Below, piece after piece: positions 8,412-17,870 of a DNA stretch of 64,000 nt; the stretch's first letter is position 1, and the number at the start of each line of letters is the position of its first letter. The DNA is from Prolixibacter bellariivorans ATCC BAA-1284. GTDB taxonomy: Bacteria > Bacteroidota > Bacteroidia > Bacteroidales > Prolixibacteraceae. Location of the stretch: the NCBI RefSeq assembly GCF_000621705.1, contig NZ_KK211332.1:536323-600322 (forward strand). Reading direction: 5' to 3'. The notes under the pieces are model-generated. The model was not told where the DNA came from. It saw nothing but the letters and a program-made list of their open reading frames with translations, and made no database searches. The translations under genes were made by a program, and so were the position numbers.

Positions 8412-9866
8412 TTTCAATAGCTTTTCGCCATGATGACGATGTAACTCCCGTTGGGTAAATCGCCAATTCCAGTTTCCGTCGACCGTACCCGGTGTGTTCA
8501 TTCGCGCCCGATCATTAAGTCCCATTACATCCTGCAAAGGAATAATAGCTGTTTCAGCGACCGATGAGAGGGCCAGCCGGATAAGCTGCCAGTGTTTCTC
8601 CTCTTTTGGATTTGGCAAATGGGGAAGCACTTCTCTTCGCTCTTCAGCTTTTAGAGATTTCCACCAGCCTCGTGTCGTATTATTGTCGTGGGTTCCGGTG
8701 TAAACCACAAAATCAGTTTCGTAATTGTGCGGAAGGTATTCGTTGTCGCTTCCACTCTCAAAAGCAAACTGAAGCACTTTCATTCCGGGGAATCCGTATT
8801 TCTTCCGCAATGCGTGAACTTCATCCGTAATTGTTCCCAAATCCTCCGCAATGATGGGCAAGTTTCCCAACTGAGCGCGTAAAATACGGAACAACTCATC
8901 TCCCATGGCAGGAAGCCACTCTCCCTTTACCGCCGTTTTTTCGCCATACGGAATCGCCCAAAATGACTCCAGCCCCCTGAAATGATCAATACGAACCCGG
9001 TCGAACATTTTCAGGTTGAAATGAATACGTGCCATCCACCAGTCAAATCCCCGTTCTTTCATGCGTTCCCACTTGTAAAGTGGGTTTCCCCAACGTTGCC
9101 CCGTTTCGCTGAAATAATCGGGAGGAACCCCGCCAACTTTTACAGGCTTTCGCTTTTCGTCCAGCATAAACAGATCCTGATTGGCCCAAACATCGGCGCT
9201 GTCATACGAAACATAAAGCGGAATATCACCGAGAATTTCAACTCCTTTTTCGTTAGCATAGTGTTTTAATGCAAACCACTGTCGAAAAAAAACAAATTGC
9301 AGGAATCGCTGATATTCCACATCTTCCCGAAAACGGCGAAAATGGAAATGAAGTGCTCCTTCAGTCCGGGTTGCCAGGGCATCTTCCCAATAGTTCCAAT
9401 TCTTACCCTTCAGATTTTTGTGACACGCGTAAAAAAGTGAATACGAATCGAGCCACCAGGCATGTTCATCCCAAAACTGTGTATATTCCGGAAGACCGAA
9501 ACCACCGGTTTCCCGGAAACGAATAAATGCTTTTTGCAAAAGAGGTTCCCGAAATTCAATCGCTTCGGCAAAATCAGCGCAATGACTGGAAAAATGAGGA
9601 ACCGTACTTAAGTCACCTGTTTCCAGATAACCTGATGAAACCAACTCATCCAAATCGATCAAATTTGGATTTCCGGCGAAAGCCGAATAACACTGATAAG
9701 GAGAATGGTTGAACCCGGTTGGATTTAACGGCAGAATTTGCCACACTTTTTGGCCATGTGCGTACAGCCAGTCAACAAACCAGCGTGATTGTGATCCAAT
9801 TGAGCCTATTCCATATTTCCCCGGAAGGGATGTAGGATGCAATAATATTCCACTTTCTCGTTTCAT
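8388..9866 (-). CDS. malQ: 4-alpha-glucanotransferase (amylomaltase, GH77)
   Basis: Transfers alpha-1,4-glucan segments between maltooligosaccharides or glycogen in the cytoplasm. A 492-residue protein of normal bacterial MalQ length. It starts with RESGILLHPTSLPGKYGIGSIG and has the GH77/GH13 catalytic blocks: VRIDHFRGLESFW (Asp nucleophile), PIIAEDLG (acid/base Glu) and YTGTHDNNTTRGWW (stabilising Asp). The gene overlaps the end of the convergent hydrolase by 24 bp, so there is no room for a classic terminator between them. No other maltose genes lie nearby. Confidence 0.97.
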   Translation of the reverse strand: MKRESGILLHPTSLPGKYGIGSIGSQSRWFVDWLYAHGQKVWQILPLNPTGFNHSPYQCYSAFAGNPNLIDLDELVSSGYLETGDLSTVPHFSSHCADFAEAIEFREPLLQKAFIRFRETGGFGLPEYTQFWDEHAWWLDSYSLFYACHKNLKGKNWNYWEDALATRTEGALHFHFRRFREDVEYQRFLQFVFFRQWFALKHYANEKGVEILGDIPLYVSYDSADVWANQDLFMLDEKRKPVKVGGVPPDYFSETGQRWGNPLYKWERMKERGFDWWMARIHFNLKMFDRVRIDHFRGLESFWAIPYGEKTAVKGEWLPAMGDELFRILRAQLGNLPIIAEDLGTITDEVHALRKKYGFPGMKVLQFAFESGSDNEYLPHNYETDFVVYTGTHDNNTTRGWWKSLKAEERREVLPHLPNPKEEKHWQLIRLALSSVAETAIIPLQDVMGLNDRARMNTPGTVDGNWNWRFTQRELHRHHGEKLLKLTRLYAR

Positions 9867-10059
9867 CGGGACGATTTATGTTCCGGTCGTACATCGGAAT
9901 GCCGCAAAGATAAGAAAGATGACGTACCAGAATGAACGAGCAACCGCTCGTTTTGTGTGTGCACAATCAAAAAAAATGGCTGCCTTCATCAAGACAACCA
10001 TTTTCCAGAACTGGCAGAATATTTTCTGCGCTTTTCTTCTTCCATTTTCCATATTAATT

Positions 10060-10734
10060 TTATCCTACTGCTGCCAAATGTTTCGGCAACTGAAACATTT
10101 CGATAACTTGCGGCTTGCCTATAAAGACTTTCTTCGCAACATCCGAAATGAGCAGCACCTTGGCATACAACTCATTCATACGTGCCAATCTCAATGATTG
10201 CAACCGCTTCTGTTCAACCTGTTGCTGATTGAGTTTTTGGCCCATAGACTGTAGTTCACCTCTCAGGACCCTAATTTGCCAATAATAATCTGGTGGACAA
10301 TGGACACCCTGAAGGGCCGAACGGTGTTTTTCCACCAATTTTTGCAACTCCTGCAATTTCATCAGCATTTGATTGCGATTGGCACTGGCCCGTTGATAAT
10401 CACAAAAACCGAGTTGCTCCCAAACCCTTCTGTCATGCGGAAAAGCTGCCTGAATGTACAATCGGAGTGACCGAAATACAATGCACGCATTTTCCATCTT
10501 TTCTTTAATCTCTTCCTCCAACAGACTAATTTCTTCATCCAGGGAGTCGGTTGCAGGCACTGATTTTGCCTCCTTTAAGGTACGTTGAAATTGAATCAAA
10601 AAATCTTCATTTATGGCCGGAGTATGATCCGTTAACTGCCGAATGTACAATGGGAGAAGATTTTTAATTTCTGATCCGATCCGGACCAACTGCGCATCGC
10701 TGAACTGGTAATTTCTTCCTACATCCATAATCAT
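10060..10734 (-). CDS. Uncharacterised helical protein (paralogue of 33087-33743)
   Basis: I do not recognise this family by name. It is about 224 residues, highly charged and almost wholly predicted helical, with no signal peptide or membrane segment. The C-terminal sequence VFIGKPQVIEMFQLP matches in pattern the end of another unknown protein in this window (AFEGEPQTLEILGIP), so the two are probably paralogues. The open frame extends to 10839, but I prefer a start at 10734 or 10728 because a perfect hairpin lies just upstream (10758-10780). It is downstream of tonB on the same strand with a 200-bp gap, so its own promoter is likely. Confidence 0.6.
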   Translation of the reverse strand: MIMDVGRNYQFSDAQLVRIGSEIKNLLPLYIRQLTDHTPAINEDFLIQFQRTLKEAKSVPATDSLDEEISLLEEEIKEKMENACIVFRSLRLYIQAAFPHDRRVWEQLGFCDYQRASANRNQMLMKLQELQKLVEKHRSALQGVHCPPDYYWQIRVLRGELQSMGQKLNQQQVEQKRLQSLRLARMNELYAKVLLISDVAKKVFIGKPQVIEMFQLPKHLAAVG

Positions 10735-10757
10735 AAAATTTTTACTGTAATTAATCG

Positions 10758-10780
10758 CACTTTCGCTCCCGGCGAAAGTG
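10758..10780 (-). other. Perfect 8-bp hairpin upstream of the unknown helical protein
   Basis: CACTTTCG and CGAAAGTG face each other across a 7-nt GC-rich loop. There is no T tract on either side, so it is not an ordinary terminator. It would lie in the mRNA leader if the gene starts at 10734. Confidence 0.5.
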
Positions 10781-10841
10781 ACGCAGACCCTGTAATTGAG
10801 GAAAAACTCAAATACCGGTCGTTTCACGTATGAAAACACAG

Positions 10842-10854
10842 TGGCATAATGCCA
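10842..10854. promoter_or_regulatory. 13-bp palindrome in the gap between tonB and the helical gene
   Basis: TGGCAT-A-ATGCCA is a perfect odd-length palindrome, the form expected for a dimeric repressor site. The remainder of the gap 10840-11041 is AT-rich and shows no gene. Function is unproven. Confidence 0.25.
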
Positions 10855-11041
10855 GGACTTGCCATAAAGGCGGGATTAGGAAGGTTAAGTGTGTGAGATA
10901 AGAATCTGTCTTTGAATGTCCCTTTTTCTCCTTTTAACCTCTTTCGTCTGTTCTTTACCTATAAAGACTGAGTACAAATTACAGAAAAAATGCCTCAAAA
11001 TCAATGCTTATAAAAAATAAAGAAAGTTAAAAAAGAGAAAG

Positions 11042-11998
11042 TTAATCGAGTACGAAGTGGTAGGTAATGGTTCCTTTTTGGAAAGCGGAAGCGTTGTTAT
11101 CGGTATTAAAACGGGCGGATAAGGCCGCTTTTTTGGCCGCAGCCAACAATGAGGGATTGATGGTATTGGAGCCTTTCACGCCAGGATTTGCCTGGGTTAC
11201 TTTTCCATATTTGTCGACGGTTATTTCAACGACAACTGTTCCTTCTTCGTTTCCCGGAAAGTCGGGTTTGGGCAGTCCTCCAACTAAGCTCCGGCCTGAG
11301 AGGTTGTAGGTATTTCCACTTCCTCCTCCATTGCCATAACGGTTTACGCCGGGCGAACCATCAGGGCTTCCCTGGTTACCACCACCGTAAGTAACTCCCT
11401 GGCTCTTACTATCGGAGCCATTATCGGTTTTTCCGCCGCCAAAAGCTGATTGTGCCCTTGAATTAATCTCCGCTATTTGGCGTTGCTCTTCTTCTTTTTT
11501 CTTTCGCTCGGCTTCAGCCTTACGCTGACGTTCCAGCTCAGCCTGACGCTGTTTTTCCAGCTCCTCCTGACGGGCTTTTTCTTCCGCGATCTTCTTTTGG
11601 CGCGCAAGTTCTTCCTGTCTTTTCTTCTCCTCGTCGACCTTACTTTTTTTCGTTCCGGAATTAACTGCAGCCGATTCTTCAAAATCCTGCGTCAACACCT
11701 TCTCTTTTCCCTGATTAGGTGCTGTTTTGGGTTGTGCTTTTGGTTTACTTACCGGAGGAGGAGTAACAACCGGTTCTTTTTTCTTCTCCACCTTTTTGAC
11801 TGGCGCCTGTGCTGCTCTCCTGGCAGGTTCTCTGGCCCCGGAGCCTGTGGCTGAATTTCCGAAATCAACTAAAATCCCTTGTTCTTCCGGCAACGGAAGC
11901 GGCGTAACAAATCCGAAGAATAATAACAACAAGATAATCACCCCGTGAAACAGGATGGTCCCCAGAATTCCTCTTCTATGTTTACCGATGTTGGACAT
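11042..11998 (-). CDS. tonB: Energy transducer TonB
   Basis: Couples the inner-membrane proton motive force to TonB-dependent receptors. A 318-residue protein with a single N-terminal membrane helix (GTILFHGVIILLLLFFGFV, about residues 10-30), then a long Lys/Glu/Ala/Arg helical spacer (residues ~110-175) in place of the usual Pro-rich one, a Gly/Ser/Asn-rich linker, and a C-terminal TonB fold (GTVVVEITVDKYGKVTQA ... GTITYHFVLD). It is the last gene of exbB-exbD-tonB: it begins 7 bp after exbD. The spacer resembles TolA, so a Tol-like function is a minor alternative. Confidence 0.9.
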   Translation of the reverse strand: MSNIGKHRRGILGTILFHGVIILLLLFFGFVTPLPLPEEQGILVDFGNSATGSGAREPARRAAQAPVKKVEKKKEPVVTPPPVSKPKAQPKTAPNQGKEKVLTQDFEESAAVNSGTKKSKVDEEKKRQEELARQKKIAEEKARQEELEKQRQAELERQRKAEAERKKKEEEQRQIAEINSRAQSAFGGGKTDNGSDSKSQGVTYGGGNQGSPDGSPGVNRYGNGGGSGNTYNLSGRSLVGGLPKPDFPGNEEGTVVVEITVDKYGKVTQANPGVKGSNTINPSLLAAAKKAALSARFNTDNNASAFQKGTITYHFVLD

Positions 11999-12005
11999 AT
12001 AGTTA

Positions 12006-12419
12006 TTATCGGGTTTGTTCGGGACTCGTGGCCAAAATCATTTTATAATGATTTCGTTTGGCAATATTCATCACTTTCACCACTTGTTCAATCGGAACCG
12101 ATTTCTCAGCATGCAGCGAAATATAGATGTCATTCTTTCCATGCAGCGTTTCCTGCAAATAGGGCTCAATTTCACTGAAATTTACCTTCACCAGACGACC
12201 ATTATTATTCACATAATAGTTTAGGTCTTTCGTAATCGAAATCGTTGTAAGCGGCTTGGCATTGGTTTGATTGTTGCTCTTCGGAAGCAACATTTTCAGC
12301 GCATTGGGGCTAATCAAGGTTGATGTGACCATGAAAAAAATGAGCAACAGGAATACAATGTCCGTCATTGACGACATACTGAAACCCGCGTTCACTTTAT
12401 TTCTTCGACGTAATGCCAT
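12006..12419 (-). CDS. exbD: ExbD/TolR-family proton channel component
   Basis: A 137-residue protein with one N-terminal membrane helix in the block NAGFSMSSMTDIVFLLLIFFMVTS, where the Asp in MTDIVFLLL is the conserved proton-carrying residue. A periplasmic domain follows (SITKDLNYYVNNNGRLV...). Together with ExbB it forms the stator that energises TonB. It is 12 bp downstream of exbB and 7 bp upstream of tonB. Confidence 0.94.
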   Translation of the reverse strand: MALRRRNKVNAGFSMSSMTDIVFLLLIFFMVTSTLISPNALKMLLPKSNNQTNAKPLTTISITKDLNYYVNNNGRLVKVNFSEIEPYLQETLHGKNDIYISLHAEKSVPIEQVVKVMNIAKRNHYKMILATSPEQTR

Positions 12420-12431
12420 ACAAATGCTTGT

Positions 12432-13136
12432 TTATTTTGCAGGTTCGTGCAGTAAATCCATAAATTCAGAAGTAGTCGCTTCCATTTTAAAAACAACCTT
12501 TTCGACGCGTGCCACCAAAATATTGTAGGCAAAGTAGCTGATAATACCAACAATCAATCCGGCAACGGTAGTAACCATGGCCTGATAGATACCGCTTGAA
12601 AGCAACGATACATCCACGTTACTTCCGGCATTCGACATATCATAAAAGGCCTGAATCATTCCCATTACGGTTCCGAGGAATCCCAGCATCGGGGCACCTC
12701 CGGAAACACTGGCCAAAGTAGGAAGTCCCTTTTCCAATTTGGAAATTTCGAGATTTCCAACATTCTCGATGGCGGTATTCACGTCGTTCAACGGCCGGCC
12801 AATGCGTGATACTCCTTTTTCAATCATCCGGGCAACCGGTGTATCGTTGTTACGGCAAAGCGCCAACGCTGCATCGAAACGGCTGTTGTGAATATTATCT
12901 TTTATTTGATCGATGAAACGATCGTCTATTTTTGCGGCTCTTTTAATGGCGTAATAACGTTCCACAAAAATGTAAACAGCAATAATCGACAGGAGAAAAA
13001 TAGGAATCATGATCCAACCACCTTTGAGAACCAGGTCCCAAAACTTCAGTTCGACAGCTCCCTGCGCCGCCTGTGCAGCCATATTGGCCGTATCGGCAGC
13101 GGCATCTGTACTTTGGAGGAATAAGAGATTAACCAT
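12432..13136 (-). CDS. exbB: MotA/TolQ/ExbB-family proton channel protein
   Basis: A 234-residue inner-membrane protein. The first membrane helix is WIMIPIFLLSIIAVYIFVERYYAI (about residues 40-65). The conserved MotA/ExbB core lies at LPTLASVSGGAPMLGFLGTVMGMIQAF and GIYQAMVTTVAGLIVGIISYFAYN, which form the pentameric channel. It is the first gene of exbB-exbD-tonB. A -7-like box, TATTTTTG, lies at 13199-13206 on the minus strand, between tamB and this gene, so it can be transcribed independently of tamB. Confidence 0.94.
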   Translation of the reverse strand: MVNLLFLQSTDAAADTANMAAQAAQGAVELKFWDLVLKGGWIMIPIFLLSIIAVYIFVERYYAIKRAAKIDDRFIDQIKDNIHNSRFDAALALCRNNDTPVARMIEKGVSRIGRPLNDVNTAIENVGNLEISKLEKGLPTLASVSGGAPMLGFLGTVMGMIQAFYDMSNAGSNVDVSLLSSGIYQAMVTTVAGLIVGIISYFAYNILVARVEKVVFKMEATTSEFMDLLHEPAK

Positions 13137-13198
13137 ATGTATTACCGTAATTTCGTTGTGATTTTGATGTCTTGAATATCGCGAAAATATGATGAAAG

Positions 13199-13206
13199 CA
13201 AAAATA
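13199..13206 (-). promoter_or_regulatory. Putative -7 box of exbB-exbD-tonB
   Basis: The minus strand reads TATTTTTG, a full TAnnTTTG match in the 87-bp gap between tamB and exbB. I did not find a matching TTG at -33. Confidence 0.4.
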
Positions 13207-13223
13207 ATGAATCTTAATTAATC

Positions 13224-16200
13224 TTACTGACCGGATGACGATTCAGCAGCCTTTTTTCTTTTCTTTTTCAATGCCTGTTCTCGTTTTTTCTCCTGACTTT
13301 TCTTAAAATAACGCTGGAACAAATCATCGAAAGAATCGAATTCTTCCCGGAAGGAAATACCAATACCCTGCGTATACGGGCTGGTATCGTATATCAAATC
13401 ATCGTTGGAGCGGTTGTAAGCTTTCAGCTGCAGTTTCCCCGATTTATCGAGATTCACATAAACTTCCACCTCTCCCACAATCTGGTTGGTATTGCTCGAC
13501 TGTAAACTACCGTTGTTGCCGATATTACCATTGATAGTCACCCGGTCATCCAGAATCTGGGTGCTCAACGCCACCTCAATTTCCCGGTTACTAACCTGGT
13601 CACCCGGACGATAATTGAAACCAATATCGAAATCGTTGCTAATCTGCGAAAGCCAGTTCGACAACTGGTTTGACAACATTTCCGAGGTAGTGGCATTGAC
13701 CATGCTGGCACCGGTTGTTTCAAAATTCTGGTTACCACGAAGATATTCCGGGGTATAGAACTGTCCCATTACCAGTAAAGAGAGAATCTGTCGGTTAATT
13801 TCATCCTGCGTACTAATGTACTGCTGGACTTCATCGCGCGTTCGTTTATCTGCCGTCGGGAATTCAATATCGAATTTAACTGCCGGATTAAAAAGTTTTT
13901 TCGAAAGATTTATTTTCACCTCAACCGGAATGCGCCGCGAATAATCACCTTCGTTACTTGTATTCAGCAACAAATCATAGAGCGATGCCCGTAGTTTGTA
14001 GACCGCATCTAAATTGACAACAGCATCATACGGGTCGCCATTCCACGAAATGGTTCCTCCCTGTTCAATCCTGAATTTTTTATTGATAACGTTTTGCAGC
14101 GTGAAAAGATAATCTCCTTTCTCCACTACATAATCGCCATATACCCTGAAATTTCCTTCCCGGTCGTAAACCAGACGCAGGTTGCCATTCCCCTGTCCTT
14201 TAATCACATCACCAATGGTCGAGTCGAAAATGATTTGCACCTTGGCACTAGGCGTTGCCTCTACATCCATGTACATTTCAAAATCCGAATTATTCTCCGG
14301 CTTTTTAACGGTCAGATGTTGAGTACTATCGGTTTTTGTCGAATTAACAAAGGTAATAAAGTTATATTCACTCGCCGATTCCGGCCGTTCCATCGGTAGA
14401 AATATCTGCGTTCCGGGTTCAGTTCTCAACGAAATGTCGAGCCTCACATGCTGTCTCTCGCCAGTAATCCGAATTCCACCCGAAGCATGAGCCTTCCCGT
14501 AGAACAGGTTGTTGTCACGAGCCGTCGTATTCAATACTTCTATATCAGCCGTTGTGACGGACAAATCATACTTCATATCACTGAAGAGTGTATGACGGAT
14601 GGTACCATCCAAACGAGCAATGTGATTATCCGCGTCTCTCAGTAAGATTCTGTTAAAAATAATTGAATCATTCTTGAAAAATACCGTATCCGAATAATCG
14701 TAATTGGTTTTCAGGTAATCGATTCCGATTTTACCACTCTGCACAAAAACATCTCCGTCAAACCGAGGTTTGTCCAGATTCCCCGACATCCTCAGGTTTC
14801 CATATCCCTCTCCGCTAAATTGGTCGGCAAAACTCGTCATGAAAGGATACAGCATCTGAAGCGGAACACCTTTTATTTTTGCCAAATAATCCACTCGGTT
14901 ACTGTCAGGCGTATATGCACCGGAAATGTCGAGCCGATCCTTTCCGTCCGATGTCAGATTCAGGGACGAAACAACCTTTTGCCTTACAGGATCCCAGTTA
15001 CTTTTTATTGAAACATCACCCAACGGAGTATCCTGAAATATCAGGTCCATAATTCCCAAATCACCCGATACAACCAATTTTCGGTACAGGTTACTAAAAC
15101 TGGCTTTACCATCAAGCGTACCGCTCATCATCAAATCGCTGTCAAGCAAATCGGAAAAGTCGCCTAATTTCAGGTTCCCAAAAGAGAGATCGAGTTTATC
15201 GTCCGGATTTTTAGACACCACACCGTCGACTTTAAACTCTTCCTTCCGGTGATGAACATGAAAATCAGCTACTGTCCAACGGGTTGAATCGATGGTCAGA
15301 TGCGAAGGTTCGATTTGCCATAAACTATCGGCCACCCAAATTTTCGTCGGATGAATGGCAACTTCGGTGTGATTTCTTCCGGTCACCGAATCACGACTAA
15401 ACGTGGTCAACGTATTGACCTCACCACTGTAGGTTACCGTATCCGTATTATTCCATGTTAACCACGTAGCCAAACTATCGTTAAACGCTGTATTATTCAG
15501 AGTCAGATTGTAAATATCATGCTTCCCTTTCAGGGTTACTTTGTTAATTCCGGCACGAATACTGGTCCTGTCAGCATCGGAGCGCGCCCTTAGAGAGAAT
15601 CCTTCAATTTCATTGTTCTGATAAGTGATATCCGGAGCGAATCCATCCAGGTTAAAAAGATGTTTGTTGGAATCGAAATTCCCCGAAATCCGCACGGGAG
15701 GCTTCGCTTCCAATTCCGGAAGGAAAAACTTACTCAGCTGATCTGACTCCTTGAGCTGTAAATTGAAATGAAACCGATTTTCTCCAACAGCCTGTTTCCC
15801 GGCAAATGGTAGCTTAGCCGATGGCAGGTAATGCTGTACATAATCGCGGAATGACAGAAGAATATCATTGAAGCGGTATTTTCCATCCATATCCAGATCA
15901 ACAAAGTCGGAACGAAGGGAAATGGAGTTGTGCTCGGGCGAATTCTCCGTCTTCAGATTCACACCCGATAAATCCAATGTTCCAATGTCGCGGGTATAAC
16001 TGATCTGGTCGAAGTTTATTTCCCCGTTCATGTTATCGAAATTGCTTCCGCGGAAATTGGCTTCCAATCCAAATGAAACGCTGGCATTTTTTACTTTTTT
16101 GTCCAAACCGAGTACATAAAGATTGGCCTTATCAACCGTTGTCGTAAAATTGAAAACCGGAATTTTCGGTTCCAAATCGGCCTTACCAGAGAAGAAGAAT

Positions 16201-17699
16201 TGCAGGTTCGGATCGTCTGCATAGATTTCCCCGTCGAACCCTCGCTCCCGCGCATTTCCATTCAGATATATCGATTTGATGCGGTAATTGTTGTAATACA
16301 AGCTATCGATCATCCCCTGAATTTTCGCACTAAATTTCCCATTGCCCAAACGGGTTCCATTCAATTTGGTACGCATCGATATAGCTCCCAACGATTGATT
16401 ATTCAGCACCTTTCCCAAATCGAAAGAACGGGTAATCACTCGTCCTTCAAAATCGACCTTTCCATTTTCGGTCGGTTTAAAGGCAAGGTCACTGGAAATC
16501 TGTCCCAAATCTCCGTTGAGCGTACCATAAGCCACAAAATCCGACGGGAATCCGGTAAAGTTTCCCCGGTAGGTTAGCTGAACACTGTCGAGTAATTGCT
16601 TCGGAATCCGAATGGGCTTCATTCCTTCCGGCAACTTCAGTGCCGCTAAATCACGAAAATCAAACGTGTTGTCGTAAAACTTAAAGAAGATGTAGGTCTT
16701 TTGCCAGTCGGGCAATCCCTGCATATCGAGGTCAGCCTGAAAACGGGTGTATTTCCCGATTCTGAATTTGAAATCCCGAATCTTGAAGTTATCCACGGTT
16801 CCTCTGACCACCCCTGAGAAGTGAAACGGTGCGTCCATTCCCCACAGCGACGGCACGAAATAGGCTAAATCATGCAACGACACACGGGAATCGTTAAACT
16901 GCGAATTGACCTGATAATTATTCAGTTTCGACAAGAATGGATACAGCTCATCGTTCTGAGTCAACTCAGTCGAATCGACAGGTATGGTTCGGGGACTAAA
17001 TTGCAACTCCGCCGCATCCAGTCTTGTGCTGTCTGTCTCCAGAAAGAAGTTCGTAGCAGTAAACGTCGACGAGTCAATCCGGGCATTAAAAGCGATGTTT
17101 TTTACCGCAAACCCTGATTTTTCTTTAAAGGATAGATGATCGATGCGAAAGGACATAGCCGAATCGGCATCCTGATAATCAAGGAGAGACAAATTCAGAT
17201 TATGAACAGCAACATCATGAAAATTAACCCCATGCTTATGAGGATTGGTACCACTGAGCTGTCGGTATTTGAATTCCGAATTTCGTAAATGAACATTGTC
17301 GAATGTAACTTTCCACGGATGAACGGTGTCAGCCGGCATCGCATTAAGCGAATCAATCAAAAATTGAAGATTCAGCTTCGATGAATCCTTTCGCAGATTG
17401 ACCTCTGCGTCCCACAAATAGAGATTACTGAAGTGGACGCTCCGCTTCTGCAAACGAATACTGTCGATATCGGCCTTAACGTTTTTCGCATAAATTAACG
17501 TGTCGTTGGCCTGATCCTTAATTAAGACTCCTTCCAGTACAATCTGGTGAAAGAGCGCAATATCGACCCCCTGTACACTCACCTGCGTATTCAGCGTGGC
17601 CGAAAGTTGTTGCGTCACCCACTGCACCACCCTCAACTGAACTTTGTTGGAACGGAAAGTAAGATAAGCCAGCACCGGTAACGACACAAGTACCAGCAA
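13224..17699 (-). CDS. tamB: TamB-like translocation and assembly module protein (open part of the frame)
   Basis: A 1491-residue protein, large for the family. It has an N-terminal membrane anchor, long stretches of AsmA/TamB-type beta-helix repeats, and a C-terminal DUF490/TamB domain (GNLRLVYDREGNFRVYGDY, EVKINLSKKLFNPAVKFDIE, then QQYISTQDEINRQILSLLVMGQF). TamB bridges inner and outer membranes and works in barrel assembly or phospholipid transport. The open frame begins only with a TTG at 17699 and would lose half the membrane helix. The natural N terminus is encoded just upstream in another frame (see 17700-17758). Divergent from tsaD; exbB follows by 87 bp. Confidence 0.9.
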   Translation of the reverse strand: MLVLVSLPVLAYLTFRSNKVQLRVVQWVTQQLSATLNTQVSVQGVDIALFHQIVLEGVLIKDQANDTLIYAKNVKADIDSIRLQKRSVHFSNLYLWDAEVNLRKDSSKLNLQFLIDSLNAMPADTVHPWKVTFDNVHLRNSEFKYRQLSGTNPHKHGVNFHDVAVHNLNLSLLDYQDADSAMSFRIDHLSFKEKSGFAVKNIAFNARIDSSTFTATNFFLETDSTRLDAAELQFSPRTIPVDSTELTQNDELYPFLSKLNNYQVNSQFNDSRVSLHDLAYFVPSLWGMDAPFHFSGVVRGTVDNFKIRDFKFRIGKYTRFQADLDMQGLPDWQKTYIFFKFYDNTFDFRDLAALKLPEGMKPIRIPKQLLDSVQLTYRGNFTGFPSDFVAYGTLNGDLGQISSDLAFKPTENGKVDFEGRVITRSFDLGKVLNNQSLGAISMRTKLNGTRLGNGKFSAKIQGMIDSLYYNNYRIKSIYLNGNARERGFDGEIYADDPNLQFFFSGKADLEPKIPVFNFTTTVDKANLYVLGLDKKVKNASVSFGLEANFRGSNFDNMNGEINFDQISYTRDIGTLDLSGVNLKTENSPEHNSISLRSDFVDLDMDGKYRFNDILLSFRDYVQHYLPSAKLPFAGKQAVGENRFHFNLQLKESDQLSKFFLPELEAKPPVRISGNFDSNKHLFNLDGFAPDITYQNNEIEGFSLRARSDADRTSIRAGINKVTLKGKHDIYNLTLNNTAFNDSLATWLTWNNTDTVTYSGEVNTLTTFSRDSVTGRNHTEVAIHPTKIWVADSLWQIEPSHLTIDSTRWTVADFHVHHRKEEFKVDGVVSKNPDDKLDLSFGNLKLGDFSDLLDSDLMMSGTLDGKASFSNLYRKLVVSGDLGIMDLIFQDTPLGDVSIKSNWDPVRQKVVSSLNLTSDGKDRLDISGAYTPDSNRVDYLAKIKGVPLQMLYPFMTSFADQFSGEGYGNLRMSGNLDKPRFDGDVFVQSGKIGIDYLKTNYDYSDTVFFKNDSIIFNRILLRDADNHIARLDGTIRHTLFSDMKYDLSVTTADIEVLNTTARDNNLFYGKAHASGGIRITGERQHVRLDISLRTEPGTQIFLPMERPESASEYNFITFVNSTKTDSTQHLTVKKPENNSDFEMYMDVEATPSAKVQIIFDSTIGDVIKGQGNGNLRLVYDREGNFRVYGDYVVEKGDYLFTLQNVINKKFRIEQGGTISWNGDPYDAVVNLDAVYKLRASLYDLLLNTSNEGDYSRRIPVEVKINLSKKLFNPAVKFDIEFPTADKRTRDEVQQYISTQDEINRQILSLLVMGQFYTPEYLRGNQNFETTGASMVNATTSEMLSNQLSNWLSQISNDFDIGFNYRPGDQVSNREIEVALSTQILDDRVTINGNIGNNGSLQSSNTNQIVGEVEVYVNLDKSGKLQLKAYNRSNDDLIYDTSPYTQGIGISFREEFDSFDDLFQRYFKKSQEKKREQALKKKRKKAAESSSGQ

Positions 17700-17758
17700 G
17701 GCAATCAGTAATATTTTATGGCTTTTTTTAATACTTTTGCGCTTTTATGAAGAAACAT
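17700..17758 (-). other. Out-of-frame N terminus of tamB with A AAA AAA heptamer
   Basis: On the minus strand an ATG at 17758 follows GGAGAGA and opens a frame encoding MFLHKSAKVLKKA..., a typical basic start before a membrane anchor. It hits TGA at 17707-17705. The long tamB frame is -1 relative to it. A run of seven A (17729-17723) gives codons A-AAA-AAA in the upstream frame, exactly a -1 slippery heptamer. An eighth A would fuse the two into MFLHKSAKVLKKSHKILLIA and complete the membrane helix. It could be a homopolymer error, a phase-variable tract, or true frameshifting. Confidence 0.6.
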
Positions 17759-17870
17759 TCTCTCCGGAAATCATGTTAATATTGGGGCACATAAAAATAG
17801 GTTTTTTTCAACAGACAATCCAAGTATTCAACAGCTGTCTGCACCAAATTTTTCAAGGAAAATATACACA

